Source of the DNA: Chitinophagaceae bacterium
GTDB taxonomy: Bacteria > Bacteroidota > Bacteroidia > Chitinophagales > Chitinophagaceae
Assembly (NCBI GenBank): GCA_024508725.1
Contig: JANINS010000003.1
Span: 62,001-126,000 of the forward strand
Reading direction: 5' to 3'
Length of the DNA stretch: 64,000 bases
Part shown: positions 53,177-62,600 of the stretch, one piece after another
Numbering within the stretch: position 1 is the first letter of the stretch
Layout: the number at the start of each line of letters is the position of its first letter
The notes under the pieces: model-generated
Database searches by the model: none
What the model saw: only the letters and a program-made list of their open reading frames with translations
What the model was told of the DNA's origin: nothing
Made by a program: the position numbers and the translations under genes

Positions 53177-54025
53177 ATGCAACACGTAGAGTTTTTCCAT
53201 CGGGATCATTTTGAATTTAAATATCATCGCAAGAAAGCTTCAAACGAACTCTCACGATTCATAGATTTTTTCTGGGAAACTGATTTTGACGATCTATATA
53301 TTCAATACCCGAATGGATTTTCTGATGCTCTGTTTCCTAACATCGGATACACTTATCTCATTAACCTGGGAACTCCATTCGTGATGCAATTAGATGATGA
53401 AAGATTCGAAATAAAAAGCGATGGCTTTTTGCCAAGGCATTGTAACATGATCTGCCATCATTCTGAAGGCAACAAAATATTCGGGATCAAGTTCAAGGTA
53501 TCTCCTGTTGTCTTCGAAAAGAATGTGAACTTCTCTGAGTATAAAGAATATATTTTTCCATTAGCATATCTTATCGATAGGAAGGTAATTGCAGAAGTAA
53601 AAAAAGCAGATAATTTTTTAACAAGGGTTGAGATCATTTCGAAATATTATAAAGAAGTGATTCAACAACATTCAGGCTCTTTGAAGTATGTTGATATTGT
53701 TACAGAGATATTAGATGTGTGTTATACCAACAACGATTTTTCGCTTTCAATCGAAGAACTTGCCGCTAAATACAATGTAAGTTCAAGAACGTTGCAACGA
53801 TATTTTGAAAAGGCTACGAGTATCAGCAGTAAACAGGCGTTGCAAATAATCAGGATACGAAAAGCTGTTGAAGATCTTACGAACAATCCTGAAAGTTTCA
53901 ATTATCAAAAATATGGTTACTACGATTACAGTCATTTTCATAAACACCTGAAAAATTTTATAGGCAGGCATTCCATTAATATTATAGAACCGCATTTGAA
54001 ACTTTTAAAAGGTGTACAATTATAA
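53177..54025 (+). CDS. AraC family transcriptional regulator
   Basis: A 282 aa DNA-binding regulator from ATG 53177; the frame is open 90 bases further but that extension is unlike the family. The N-terminal sensing domain (about 1-160) has the DFDDLYIQYPNGFSDALFPN and HSEGNKIFGIKFKVSP segments of the DUF6597 type. The C-terminal double helix-turn-helix is in SIEELAAKYNVSSRTLQRYF and QALQIIRIRKAVEDLTNNPE. It may control the convergent TonB receptor gene or the protease; no target is shown by sequence. Confidence 0.88.
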   Translation: MQHVEFFHRDHFEFKYHRKKASNELSRFIDFFWETDFDDLYIQYPNGFSDALFPNIGYTYLINLGTPFVMQLDDERFEIKSDGFLPRHCNMICHHSEGNKIFGIKFKVSPVVFEKNVNFSEYKEYIFPLAYLIDRKVIAEVKKADNFLTRVEIISKYYKEVIQQHSGSLKYVDIVTEILDVCYTNNDFSLSIEELAAKYNVSSRTLQRYFEKATSISSKQALQIIRIRKAVEDLTNNPESFNYQKYGYYDYSHFHKHLKNFIGRHSINIIEPHLKLLKGVQL

Positions 54026-54048
54026 AGAGCTTCCAAAAGGAAGCTCTT
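54025..54048. terminator. Bidirectional terminator between the AraC and TonB-receptor genes
   Basis: Stem AAGAGCTTCC / GGAAGCTCTT with loop AAAA, between convergent genes. T-rich or A-rich flanks serve both directions weakly. Confidence 0.8.
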
Positions 54049-54068
54049 CACATTTATAAACTGATATT

Positions 54069-56534
54069 TTAGTTTCCGCCGGCTCTCCTGATCTCTTCTT
54101 CAGAAGCCATAGATTTTCTTCTTGCAGCCTGTACTTTATTATTACCAAACCTGTATGTAAAGCTGAGGTTGGCTACACGGCTTTCCCTATATGCATGCCA
54201 GTTCTCAACATATCTTCCTTCGTATGTAACAGTAGCTCTTGGAAGGTTGGTCCAGAAAATATCAGACACATTAAACCTGATGGTTCCTTTTCCCTGCATT
54301 ACAGTTTTCTGAGCACCAATTGCAATACCCCATTGTGCTTTCGAATACATGTATCCTTGTCTTCCTGCTGAATTGTAGCTGGCACTCAATTCTGCACTCC
54401 ATCCTTTTTTAAATGTAAAATTATTATTGGTACGAATATTTGCTGCAGGTGATCCATTACTGATCGGTGTTCTTGCAAGATTTCCATTAAAGTGGTTATA
54501 AAAGATGTTTACATTATTCACCATATTCCACCACTTATTGATCTTAACAGGTGTAGTTGCCGTTAAACCGAAATAATCTGATGATTCAAGGTTCAATGGA
54601 ATTTGTGTGGTGATATTTGAATCTGCTCCTGCTGCAATTTTAAAATTGGGAATAGCTTCTAAAATTGGAATAATAGCAATCGTTTGTGGATCTTTTGTAT
54701 GACTATACGCTAAACTAAAACTCAGGTTCTTTACTGTATAACTGAGCTCATAACTCCACGTAAGTTGAGGAAGCAACTCCGGCTTTCCAGTAGCATAGGT
54801 TGTTGCATCGATCAGGAAAAGAAAAGGATTTAATTGTGAGTAGCCTGGGCGGTCAATTCTTCTGCTAACAGAAACACCAAGGGTTTGATCTTCTTTCAAT
54901 TTGTAATTGAAAAATGCACTGGGAAAAAATTGAAGATAACTGCTATCCCATCGCTGATCTTTCTGGAACTGGTGTGTATTAATCTTAGTTTGCTCCGCTC
55001 TTAATCCAACCTGTACACTGAACTTCTTTGCTTCTTTACTAAAACTCACATATCCTGCATGATTGTATTCATCATAATAAAAACGGTTCGTTTTGGTTGA
55101 ATCTACCTTCACTTCGGTTGGTAAAACGTTGAAGAACTTTGCATCATTATCAGCAGTAACATAACTTGATTTAACACCGATCTCAAACTTGCCTCCTTTT
55201 TTTAATGCCTGGGTGTAATCGATCTTTCCTGTTTGCAATGTTAGTTTACCATCCTGGTCACCATCCAGAATGTCAGAAGTTTTTGGGTTACCGTTGATGC
55301 TATAAAAGTTTGTTATGTTGCGGGAAAGTGAGGCTGTTTTGAAAACACCATAATCAACATCAGCACTCAATTCCTGTCCTTGTTTAAAAGTATGTTTGAA
55401 GTTGATATTGCCTACTGCATTACCATTATGATCATTGTTGGTTGCAAGAGTATTAAATGTATAATAAGGAACACCAGACTTATCATTCACAACCGAAGTA
55501 TTGGTATTGTTTCTTTCAAAATGTACAAGGCTGCTATTCACTACAAACCCTATGATCGTTTTCTTTGAAGGAAAGAAATCGATCCCGAAACGGGCATTGT
55601 GAAAATTCACCGGCATCTTCGCATAGTTGTCTTTATCATCAGAACCATTGAACACTCCGTCTTTAAAAAAATTACGGTTAAGAATAAGATGATTCAGATT
55701 CATTCGGTAGCCATAACTGTAATTGCCAAAAATATTTATGCCTTTGTTACGATAGTTGAGGTTAAGCCCTGCATTTGCTTTTGGGTAAATACCCTGTCCG
55801 TATCCTATGTTGGCAGTGCCATTCATTCCCAAACGCTGGTCTTTTTTCATCCTGATATCGATGATGCCTGAATTACCTGCTGCATCATACCTGGCAGATG
55901 GGTTGGTGATGATCTCTATTCTATCTATTGCATTACTGGGTAATCCACGTAAATAATTGGCAAGATCAGCACCGGTCATCGGAGAAGGTTTGCCATCGAT
56001 CATAATGATCACTCCCGATTTACCCCTGAGGCTGATCACATCATTTTGATCTACGGTAACTCCTGGTGAACGTTCCAATACATCCATTGCTGCATTACCT
56101 GCATTTACAATGCTGTTGTCAACATTCACTACGATCCTGTCGGTAAGTTTTTGTATAAAAGGTTTCCTTGCAGTCACTGTTACGTTATTCATATCAACTG
56201 CTGCAGGCTTTAAGATCATTGCTGGAAACTGAACTTCTTTTACGTCTCCTGTAACGGTGATCCCGTTCGATACTGCTGTTGCATAACTTACAGCAATGAG
56301 CTTTACGAAATAAGTTCCGGGTTTTATATTATCGAATTCAGCCACGCCATTTTTATCACTGATCGCAGTTCTTATTAGTGCTGAATCTTTTGCTCTTCTT
56401 AGCTCGGCAGTAGCATTTTCAACAAACTGCTTCTGTTCATTGTTTATTTGTATGGATACGGTAACTTTTACTTCCTGGGCAGATGAGCACAGGTAACATA
56501 AAAGCACGAACAGAAGTAAGTTGATTTTTTTCAT
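54069..56534 (-). CDS. TonB-dependent outer membrane receptor (beta-barrel family 3)
   Basis: An 821 aa receptor. The signal peptide (MKKINLLLFVLLCYLCSSAQ) is followed by a carboxypeptidase-like regulatory domain to about 115. The plug domain is at about 130-235 (IMIDGKPSPMTGADLANYL, GLPSNAIDRIEIITNPSARY DAAGNSGIID in parts), and the rest is a barrel with the usual aromatic ends, closing RFGNNK and a basic tail. No SusD partner is adjacent, so it is not a standard polysaccharide utilisation pair. The ligand is unknown. Confidence 0.92.
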   Translation of the reverse strand: MKKINLLLFVLLCYLCSSAQEVKVTVSIQINNEQKQFVENATAELRRAKDSALIRTAISDKNGVAEFDNIKPGTYFVKLIAVSYATAVSNGITVTGDVKEVQFPAMILKPAAVDMNNVTVTARKPFIQKLTDRIVVNVDNSIVNAGNAAMDVLERSPGVTVDQNDVISLRGKSGVIIMIDGKPSPMTGADLANYLRGLPSNAIDRIEIITNPSARYDAAGNSGIIDIRMKKDQRLGMNGTANIGYGQGIYPKANAGLNLNYRNKGINIFGNYSYGYRMNLNHLILNRNFFKDGVFNGSDDKDNYAKMPVNFHNARFGIDFFPSKKTIIGFVVNSSLVHFERNNTNTSVVNDKSGVPYYTFNTLATNNDHNGNAVGNINFKHTFKQGQELSADVDYGVFKTASLSRNITNFYSINGNPKTSDILDGDQDGKLTLQTGKIDYTQALKKGGKFEIGVKSSYVTADNDAKFFNVLPTEVKVDSTKTNRFYYDEYNHAGYVSFSKEAKKFSVQVGLRAEQTKINTHQFQKDQRWDSSYLQFFPSAFFNYKLKEDQTLGVSVSRRIDRPGYSQLNPFLFLIDATTYATGKPELLPQLTWSYELSYTVKNLSFSLAYSHTKDPQTIAIIPILEAIPNFKIAAGADSNITTQIPLNLESSDYFGLTATTPVKINKWWNMVNNVNIFYNHFNGNLARTPISNGSPAANIRTNNNFTFKKGWSAELSASYNSAGRQGYMYSKAQWGIAIGAQKTVMQGKGTIRFNVSDIFWTNLPRATVTYEGRYVENWHAYRESRVANLSFTYRFGNNKVQAARRKSMASEEEIRRAGGN

Positions 56535-56664
56535 CGATCTTGATTTGGATCAAAACACCTGAAAAAAATCAGCAGGGAAAACGAAAAATCCTTTTTACAC
56601 TGAAAGACTTAGATAAACGGGTTACAATTGCTACATGCACTAAAAGAAGTGTCAGTTTTTTACA

Positions 56665-57483
56665 TCAGCTCAGCAATCCAAAAAACCCATAGCGGATATA
56701 GAGATAACTTATCATTCCTGAAAAAACAACCCAAACTAAAAGTGCCGAGAAGCAAACGAAGAAAGCTTTTACGGCAGAAGCTTTTGTTCCCTTATTCATA
56801 AAGTTGTAATAAGATATGGATCGGTAACCTACTTCAAACACAAAGTACAATAACAACAATCCATTTGCTGAACTTAAGTGAAACATCTTTTCTAACGGAC
56901 CAAATACAACAGCAAATACGAGTACACAAAATCCTGAAAAATATAGATTGGCTACAAGATGTTCTGTATAGTTATATCTATCTGTTTTATAAAATAACCA
57001 AAGAAGGATCGTTATAAAAGGAGTAGCAAACATGGCAACAAAGTTTGCGTACTTATTAAAAAATGTGATGGATTTTGTTCGTCGTTCAAAAATGGCTAAA
57101 ACATGTTTCTTTTTCTCCGGATCTTTTATTTGTTCTACCTGCGCCATTTGTTTTTCTGAAGTGTACGCACCTTTCGTATCACTGTTCAATACGTTCACCA
57201 TAAAAACATAAACGCCGGCAACGATCAGGAAGAAATTCAGCGGCGAAAAATATTTTTTGCGTTTCCCTTCAACATATTCTCTTGCTACTAAACCAGGCCT
57301 GGATATCAGTTGCCACAACAAAGAAAAAATTCCTTTATCTGCATGAGTGAAATAATGCATCAGGTCATGGCTAACATCATGCATGGAAAGTCGATGCACC
57401 ACTGCTTTTTGACCGCAGGATGAACAAAATCTTTGTCCAGGAATTAATGAAGTTTCGCAATTGAGGCAGTTAGAGGCTTGCAT
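56665..57483 (-). CDS. DUF3667 membrane protein with zinc ribbon
   Basis: A 272 aa protein from Met at 57483. The N-terminal zinc ribbon has CxxC pairs C6/C9 and C20/C23 (SNCLNCETSLIPGQRFCSSCG). It is followed by amphipathic DVSHDLMHYFTHADKGIFSL and SRPGLVAREYVEGKRKKYFS, which are typical of DUF3667, then four to five hydrophobic helices. Function unknown; the family is widespread in Bacteroidota. A longer start with five extra residues at 57498 is possible. Confidence 0.85.
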   Translation of the reverse strand: MQASNCLNCETSLIPGQRFCSSCGQKAVVHRLSMHDVSHDLMHYFTHADKGIFSLLWQLISRPGLVAREYVEGKRKKYFSPLNFFLIVAGVYVFMVNVLNSDTKGAYTSEKQMAQVEQIKDPEKKKHVLAIFERRTKSITFFNKYANFVAMFATPFITILLWLFYKTDRYNYTEHLVANLYFSGFCVLVFAVVFGPLEKMFHLSSANGLLLLYFVFEVGYRSISYYNFMNKGTKASAVKAFFVCFSALLVWVVFSGMISYLYIRYGFFGLLS

Positions 57484-57520
57484 TTTACCAAAATACAAGT
57501 TCTGCCGAAGAAAAAGAAGA

Positions 57521-57904
57521 TTACTCGATGATCATTTTTCTACTAAATCTTGCAGATTTACTCACCACCTGCAAAATGTAAGTTCCGGAAGCAATCTCTT
57601 TTGGAAGATCAAACTGCTGTGTTGAATTACCGGATTCCAGGTTTAGAATATCGATGATATATTTCCTGCCATCCTTATCGAAGAGTAAAACGGAATATTT
57701 TCCTTTTTCAAGATTCTGAAGCTCGAGGTTAAAAGTTTTTCCCTGTACAACAGGATTTGGATTGATGACCACGTTGGGGATCTTTGCTGCCGAACTCACC
57801 ATTGAAGTAGCAAGTATTGGTTTAGCTAAGTCTGCCGTAGCAGTTTGAGCCGAAGCGGAAGCACCGCAAAAAGCTAGCAGAATGAAGGCAAAAAATCGTT
57901 TCAT
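57521..57904 (-). CDS. Small exported protein consisting almost only of a T9SS type A-like sorting domain
   Basis: A 127 aa protein from ATG 57904 with signal peptide (MKRFFAFILLAFCGASASAQ), a spacer of about 25 residues, then NPNPVVQGKTFNLELQNLEK, LFDKDGRKYIID and IASGTYILQVVSKSARFSRK, the beta-sandwich of a T9SS C-terminal domain. No cargo domain is present. It may be a stand-alone partner, a decoy of the sorting machinery, or a small surface protein. It precedes the DUF3667 gene. Confidence 0.75.
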   Translation of the reverse strand: MKRFFAFILLAFCGASASAQTATADLAKPILATSMVSSAAKIPNVVINPNPVVQGKTFNLELQNLEKGKYSVLLFDKDGRKYIIDILNLESGNSTQQFDLPKEIASGTYILQVVSKSARFSRKMIIE

Positions 57905-57990
57905 AATCAATCCCTTTCGTTTGTTGTGTCCGCTCAACGGATTAAATCTAACCTATTTAAAGGATTGAAAACAAAAAACAATGCCGAAAA

Positions 57991-58005
57991 TTGCTTTTTA
58001 AGCAA
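57991..58005 (-). terminator. Weak hairpin downstream of glmM
   Basis: TTGCTT-TTT-AAGCAA, with TTTTC following on the minus strand, five bases past the glmM stop. Only six base pairs, so termination is uncertain. Confidence 0.4.
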
Positions 58006-58009
58006 GATT

Positions 58010-59398
58010 TTATTGCTTCAGCATACTTTCCCTGATGTCTTGCATGATGCGTTTTGCGATATTATCTGCAGTGGTTTCGAAATTACTTTCTGCATAAATA
58101 CGAATGATCGGCTCGGTATTACTGGTTCTTAAGTGTACCCAATCATTATCGAACTCGATCTTTAAACCATCTTCTGTATTGATGGGATTGTTCTTGTATT
58201 TTGTTTGAATGCTCTTGAATATTTTATTGATATCAAAACCATTCTCTAATTCAATTTTGTTCTTGCTCATGAAGTAATCAGGATAGCTGCTTCTTATTTG
58301 CTTGGCTGTTTTCTTTTCTTTAGCCATGAACGTTAAGAATAAAGCGATTCCAATCAAGGCATCTCTGCCGTAATGCAGATCTGGAACAATGATTCCTCCA
58401 TTTCCTTCTCCACCGATCACGGCATTCACTTCTTTCATGCGGTTCACAACATTCACTTCGCCTACTGCCGAAGGGCTATATTCTCCACCATGTTTAACAG
58501 TAACATCTTTCAAAGCCCTTGTAGATGACATATTGCTCACTGTGTTGCCTTTCTTGTTCCTGAGGATATAATCAGCAACAGCAACAAGTGTATATTCTTC
58601 GCCAAACAATGATCCATCTTCACAAACAAAACACAGGCGATCCACATCAGGATCTACAGCAATACCCAGGTCTGCTTTTTGTTTCTCAACTTCTTTGCAG
58701 AGTTCAGTAAGATGTTGTGGTAATGGCTCGGGATTATGTGCAAATTTTCCGTTCACTTCTTCATTCAACACAACATAATCCTTCAGGCCCAATGCCTTTA
58801 ACAAAGCAGGAACAGCGATTGCCCCGGTACTATTAATTGCATCAACAACTATCTTGAACTTTGCTTTTTTTATGGCAGCAACATCTACCAAAGGATAATT
58901 CAATATTGCTTCGATATGCTGATCCAGTGCATTCGTATTTTGGCTGTATGAGCCAAGCTTATCGACAGTTGAGAAATTATATTCATCAGCTGAAGCGATA
59001 TGCAAGATTTCTTCGCCATCTTTTCCACTGATGAATTCTCCTTTATTGTTCAGAAGTTTTAGAGCATTCCATTCTTTCGGATTATGGCTTGCCGTTAATA
59101 TGATACCGCCATCTGCATTTTCAAATTTTACAGCCATTTCAACGGTTGGTGTAGTACTTAAACCAAGGTCAACCACATCAAAACCCAGAGCATTCAATGT
59201 ACTGATAACAATGCGTTGCACCATTTCACCACTGATACGTCCGTCACGGCCGATCACTATCTTTTTCCCCTTAGCATTCTTCGACAACCATGTGCCGTAT
59301 GCTGCTGTAAAACGAACGATATCCAGCGGAGTAAGTGCTTCACCTGTTTTGCCACCAATAGTGCCGCGAATTCCTGAAATGCTTTTTATTAACGCCAT
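58010..59398 (-). CDS. glmM: Phosphoglucosamine mutase
   Basis: A 462 aa alpha-D-phosphohexomutase. It turns glucosamine-6-P into glucosamine-1-P for UDP-GlcNAc, which feeds cell wall and polysaccharide. The phosphoserine site is Ser104 in LTASHNPKEWNALKLLN, the metal site is DPDVDR (AVDPDVDRLCF), and the sugar-binding loop is GEGNGG. The C-terminal phosphate-binding RTSNTEPIIRIYAES is intact. The start MALIKSISGIRGTIGG is characteristic. A phosphomannomutase specificity cannot be excluded, but the GEGNGG and Ile-rich context favour GlmM. Confidence 0.88.
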   Translation of the reverse strand: MALIKSISGIRGTIGGKTGEALTPLDIVRFTAAYGTWLSKNAKGKKIVIGRDGRISGEMVQRIVISTLNALGFDVVDLGLSTTPTVEMAVKFENADGGIILTASHNPKEWNALKLLNNKGEFISGKDGEEILHIASADEYNFSTVDKLGSYSQNTNALDQHIEAILNYPLVDVAAIKKAKFKIVVDAINSTGAIAVPALLKALGLKDYVVLNEEVNGKFAHNPEPLPQHLTELCKEVEKQKADLGIAVDPDVDRLCFVCEDGSLFGEEYTLVAVADYILRNKKGNTVSNMSSTRALKDVTVKHGGEYSPSAVGEVNVVNRMKEVNAVIGGEGNGGIIVPDLHYGRDALIGIALFLTFMAKEKKTAKQIRSSYPDYFMSKNKIELENGFDINKIFKSIQTKYKNNPINTEDGLKIEFDNDWVHLRTSNTEPIIRIYAESNFETTADNIAKRIMQDIRESMLKQ

Positions 59399-59420
59399 CC
59401 ATGAAAGATTTAGAGAGCTG

Positions 59421-59428
59421 CAAACATA
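59421..59428 (-). promoter_or_regulatory. Possible -7 promoter element of glmM
   Basis: TATGTTTG on the minus strand matches TAnnTTTG, 22 bases before the glmM ATG. No good -33 seen. Confidence 0.42.
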
Positions 59429-59460
59429 AAAAACAATCAGAATATTACTGCTGCTTAAAT

Positions 59461-59489
59461 TTGACGGTACTTGTTCAACTATATCTTTG
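59461..59489 (+). promoter_or_regulatory. Predicted promoter of the 59505 methyltransferase gene
   Basis: TTG at 59461-59463 (part of TTTG), 18 bases, then TATCTTTG at 59482-59489, an excellent match to TTG-N-TAnnTTTG. The ATG is at 59505, so the leader is very short. Confidence 0.68.
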
Positions 59490-59504
59490 TCGCAACACTT
59501 AATT

Positions 59505-60251
59505 ATGCCTGAAAAGCCTTGGTTTAAAGACTGGTTTAACTCTCCATATTATCATCAACTGTATCAACACAGGGATGATACAGAAGCCACGAACTTTATT
59601 AAGAAGATCATTCACTTTCTGCAACCACAGCCAAAAAGCAGAATGCTGGATGTTGCTTGTGGCAAAGGAAGGCACAGCAAAGCTTTGGCAGATATGGGTT
59701 TTGATGTTACCGGTATCGATCTTTCAAGTGAATCGATTGCTGAAGCAAAAAAATCAGAGGCTGATAACCTTCACTTTTTTGAACACGACATGAGGCTGCC
59801 TTTCTGGATCAATTATTTTGATTATGCATTCAACCTCTTTACAAGTTTCGGTTATTTCAAAACAGATCGTGAACATAACAACGCAATAAGAACGATCGCT
59901 GGAAGTTTAAAAAATAATGGAACATTACTTATCGATTACCTGAATGTGCATTATGCTGAGGACAACATAAAAAAATCGGAAAAGATCGATCGGGAAGGAA
60001 CGATATTTCACATCAGTAAATGGCATGATGAAAAACATATCTACAAACAGATACAGGTAGAAGATCATGGTGCTGCATTACAGCATTTATACACCGAGAA
60101 AGTTGCGAAGTTTTCATTGGGCGATTTCACTGATATGCTGGCTTATCACCATATGCAGGTACAAGATGTTTTTGGTGATTATGAATTGGGAAGGTATGAT
60201 GTGAGAAAGTCACCAAGGATGATCATTGTAGCGAAAAAATTTTTGCCATAA
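59505..60251 (+). CDS. Class I SAM-dependent methyltransferase
   Basis: A 248 aa methyltransferase with motif I MLDVACGKGRHSKALADMGF at about 46-65, VTGIDLS, and FNLFTSFGYF. The N-terminal PWFKDWFNSPYYHQLYQHRD block is common in Bacteroidota proteins of this type, whose substrate is not known. The start is ATG 59505; an in-frame TTG at 59487 is inside the promoter -7 element. It is divergent from glmM with its own promoter. Confidence 0.85.
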   Translation: MPEKPWFKDWFNSPYYHQLYQHRDDTEATNFIKKIIHFLQPQPKSRMLDVACGKGRHSKALADMGFDVTGIDLSSESIAEAKKSEADNLHFFEHDMRLPFWINYFDYAFNLFTSFGYFKTDREHNNAIRTIAGSLKNNGTLLIDYLNVHYAEDNIKKSEKIDREGTIFHISKWHDEKHIYKQIQVEDHGAALQHLYTEKVAKFSLGDFTDMLAYHHMQVQDVFGDYELGRYDVRKSPRMIIVAKKFLP

Positions 60252-60286
60252 TAAGAGTGGCTCACTCTTCGAGAGTGAACGCTCTT
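60252..60286. terminator. Bidirectional terminator between the methyltransferase and DUF58 genes
   Basis: Long imperfect hairpin: AAGAG / CTCTT outer stem and TCACTCT / AGAGTGA inner stem around a TCG loop, with short internal loops. It fills the gap between the convergent genes. Confidence 0.8.
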
Positions 60287-60288
60287 CT

Positions 60289-61632
60289 TTATAGCAACTG
60301 TCTTGCTTTTATCTCGAGATATTTATTCAAAGCATTTACCGTAAGATTTTTAGGTGGTGTAAGAATCGACATGATGCCATGTTGCTTTAACTCAGCTATG
60401 ATCTGCTGCTTTTCTGAAGCGAATTTTTCAGCCACCGCTTTGGTATAGACCTGCTTCATATCTTTTGCAGGTTCATTCAATAAAGCATCGAGTTCTGTGT
60501 TTTCGAAAAAAACGGTCACTAATAAATGATCGGCTGCGATCTTCCTGAGGTAAGGAAGTTGTCGCCTCATTCCACTTAATGATTCAAAATTGGTGAACAG
60601 CACAATCAGGCTTCTTTGAGTTACTCTTCTTTTAAGCAGTATGTACAATCTTTCAAAATCGCTTTCGAGATAGCGGGTCTTCTGGTTATATAAAACTTCA
60701 AGCACAGATTGCATCTGCGAGAACTTCCTGTTAGCAGGTAAAAAACTACTGATCTTCTCCGCAAAGCTGATGATGCCGGCTTTATCCTGTTTCAACAAGG
60801 CTACATTGCTCAAAACAAGTGAAGCATTGATGGCATAGTCAAGTAAACTCAGTCCTTCAAAAGGCATTTTCATCACTCTGCCTTTATCAATCACACAATA
60901 CACCTGCTGGCTTTTCTCATCGGTGTAATTGTTCACCATCAACTGACCTTTTCTAGCAGTGGCTTTCCAGTTCACCGTTCTGTAATCATCACCAATTACA
61001 TATTCTTTGATCTGTTCAAACTCCATGGTATGTCCCAGGCTTCTCACTTTCTTCACACCAACCTCACTCAACCTATTGTTGATTGCCATCAACTGGTAAC
61101 GCCTCATCTGTATGTAAGAAGGATACACAGGAACATCCGTTGGCTGACCAAGATTGTACCTGCGTTTGAATAAACCAATCTGTGTTGCGGCATATACTCG
61201 TATCAATCCAAACTCATATACACCACGTTTAACCGGACGAAGATTATAAGAAAGAAACTTCTTCTCTCCTTCCTTCAGGTTAATGTGAAAATTCACATCA
61301 CGTTTTTGGAACTGGTGCGGTATCTCATCAATGATGTTCAAATTAACAGGGATAGAATACCTGTTCTCAAAATGAATATGGATCGGGTTATCGTCACCAT
61401 TGCTTAAACGTTCTGCATGAGAACGGATAGCAATAACTCCATTGGTACGATATAAAAGAAAATAATCGGCAATGGCAAAAATGATAAGCATCCCTGTAGC
61501 AGCATAAGGAATCACACCAAGCCACTCCAAAAAAAACCTGCAAACAAAAAGCACTACACATACAGCTACAGCAGCATGCCATCGATTGCTGAGGTATAAA
61601 GAACTGATATATTTACTCCACCACTTTTTCAA
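60289..61632 (-). CDS. DUF58 domain protein (MoxR operon)
   Basis: A 447 aa protein with two N-terminal membrane helices (VCVVLFVCRFFLEWLGVIPY, ATGMLIIFAIADYFLLYR), then a beta-rich middle and a vWA-like C-terminal domain. The DUF58 hallmark VNWKATARKGQLMVNNY is present, and the vWA part starts about VYCVIDKGRVMKMPFEGLSL. It acts with the MoxR ATPase encoded just before it, probably in complex assembly or envelope stress. Overlap with moxR is nil: three bases apart. Confidence 0.88.
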   Translation of the reverse strand: MKKWWSKYISSLYLSNRWHAAVAVCVVLFVCRFFLEWLGVIPYAATGMLIIFAIADYFLLYRTNGVIAIRSHAERLSNGDDNPIHIHFENRYSIPVNLNIIDEIPHQFQKRDVNFHINLKEGEKKFLSYNLRPVKRGVYEFGLIRVYAATQIGLFKRRYNLGQPTDVPVYPSYIQMRRYQLMAINNRLSEVGVKKVRSLGHTMEFEQIKEYVIGDDYRTVNWKATARKGQLMVNNYTDEKSQQVYCVIDKGRVMKMPFEGLSLLDYAINASLVLSNVALLKQDKAGIISFAEKISSFLPANRKFSQMQSVLEVLYNQKTRYLESDFERLYILLKRRVTQRSLIVLFTNFESLSGMRRQLPYLRKIAADHLLVTVFFENTELDALLNEPAKDMKQVYTKAVAEKFASEKQQIIAELKQHGIMSILTPPKNLTVNALNKYLEIKARQLL

Positions 61633-61634
61633 AA

Positions 61635-62597
61635 CTATCTTGGAACTTCTATCTTTTTAATAATATCAGTGATCACTTCTACAGGAGTGCTTCCTTCCAT
61701 TTCTTTTTCTGGTGTAAGTATGATGCGATGCACCAGCACAGGCTGAAGTACTTCAGCAACATCATCAGGTGTAACAAAACTTCTACCTCTCATGGCTGCA
61801 ATGGCTTTGGAAGACTTCAGTACTGCTACTGATGCTCTTGGACTTGCTCCAAGAAATAATGCTTTATTATTTCTTGTTTCATACACAAGATCAGCGATGT
61901 ATTTCATCACTTTATCTTCTACATGCACTGCAGTAACTGCCTGGCGGAAACTGTTGATCTCATCAGCACTCAACACATTGGTAACAACATCAGCAAAATG
62001 CGCAGTGATACCTTTATGTGAATATTCAAGGATCTTTATTTCTTCTTCAGGAGATGGATATTTTACTTCGATCTTAAATAGAAATCTATCAAGCTGTGCT
62101 TCCGGTAAACGATATGTTCCCTCGTGTTCAACAGGATTTTGTGTAGCCAGCACCATGAAAGGCTCTTTGAATTTATGCGTTACACCGTCATAAGTTATTT
62201 GCCTTTCTTCCATCACCTCAAATAAAGCTGCCTGAGTTTTTGCTGGTGAACGATTGATCTCATCTATCAGAACAATGTTACTGAATACCGGACCCTGCTT
62301 AAAGCTGAATGATGCAGTTTGCGGATTGAAAACAGAAGTACCAATAACATCACTCGGCATCAGGTCTGGTGTAAACTGTATCCTGGAGAAAGGAACAGCA
62401 ATACATTTCGCCAGCAACTTAGCGGTGAGTGTTTTTGCAACACCCGGAACACCTTCTATTAATACATGACCTTCTGCAAGCAGGGCAGCTAACAAAAGAT
62501 CGATCATCTTCTCCTGGCCAACAAGCACTTTCCCGATCTCGAATTTAATACGGGCAACAGCTTCATTCAATTGGGTTACATCAATTCTGTTCTCCAT
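61635..62597 (-). CDS. MoxR family AAA ATPase
   Basis: A 320 aa AAA+ ATPase. Walker A is in GVPGVAKTLTAK, Walker B is VLIDEINRSPAKTQAALFEV, and sensor 1 is VLATQNPVE. The C-terminal lid (LVHRIILTPEKEMEGSTPVE) is typical. MoxR proteins act as chaperones that load metals or fold vWA/DUF58 partners. It is four bases from the DUF4350 gene and three from the DUF58 gene. Confidence 0.95.
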   Translation of the reverse strand: MENRIDVTQLNEAVARIKFEIGKVLVGQEKMIDLLLAALLAEGHVLIEGVPGVAKTLTAKLLAKCIAVPFSRIQFTPDLMPSDVIGTSVFNPQTASFSFKQGPVFSNIVLIDEINRSPAKTQAALFEVMEERQITYDGVTHKFKEPFMVLATQNPVEHEGTYRLPEAQLDRFLFKIEVKYPSPEEEIKILEYSHKGITAHFADVVTNVLSADEINSFRQAVTAVHVEDKVMKYIADLVYETRNNKALFLGASPRASVAVLKSSKAIAAMRGRSFVTPDDVAEVLQPVLVHRIILTPEKEMEGSTPVEVITDIIKKIEVPR

Positions 62598-62600
62598 TCG

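Noticed and set aside
57922-57939. TTGTTGTGTCCGCTCAAC as a fourth copy of the dispersed repeat
   Set aside because: Matches only GTTGTGTC; the CACTT part is missing.
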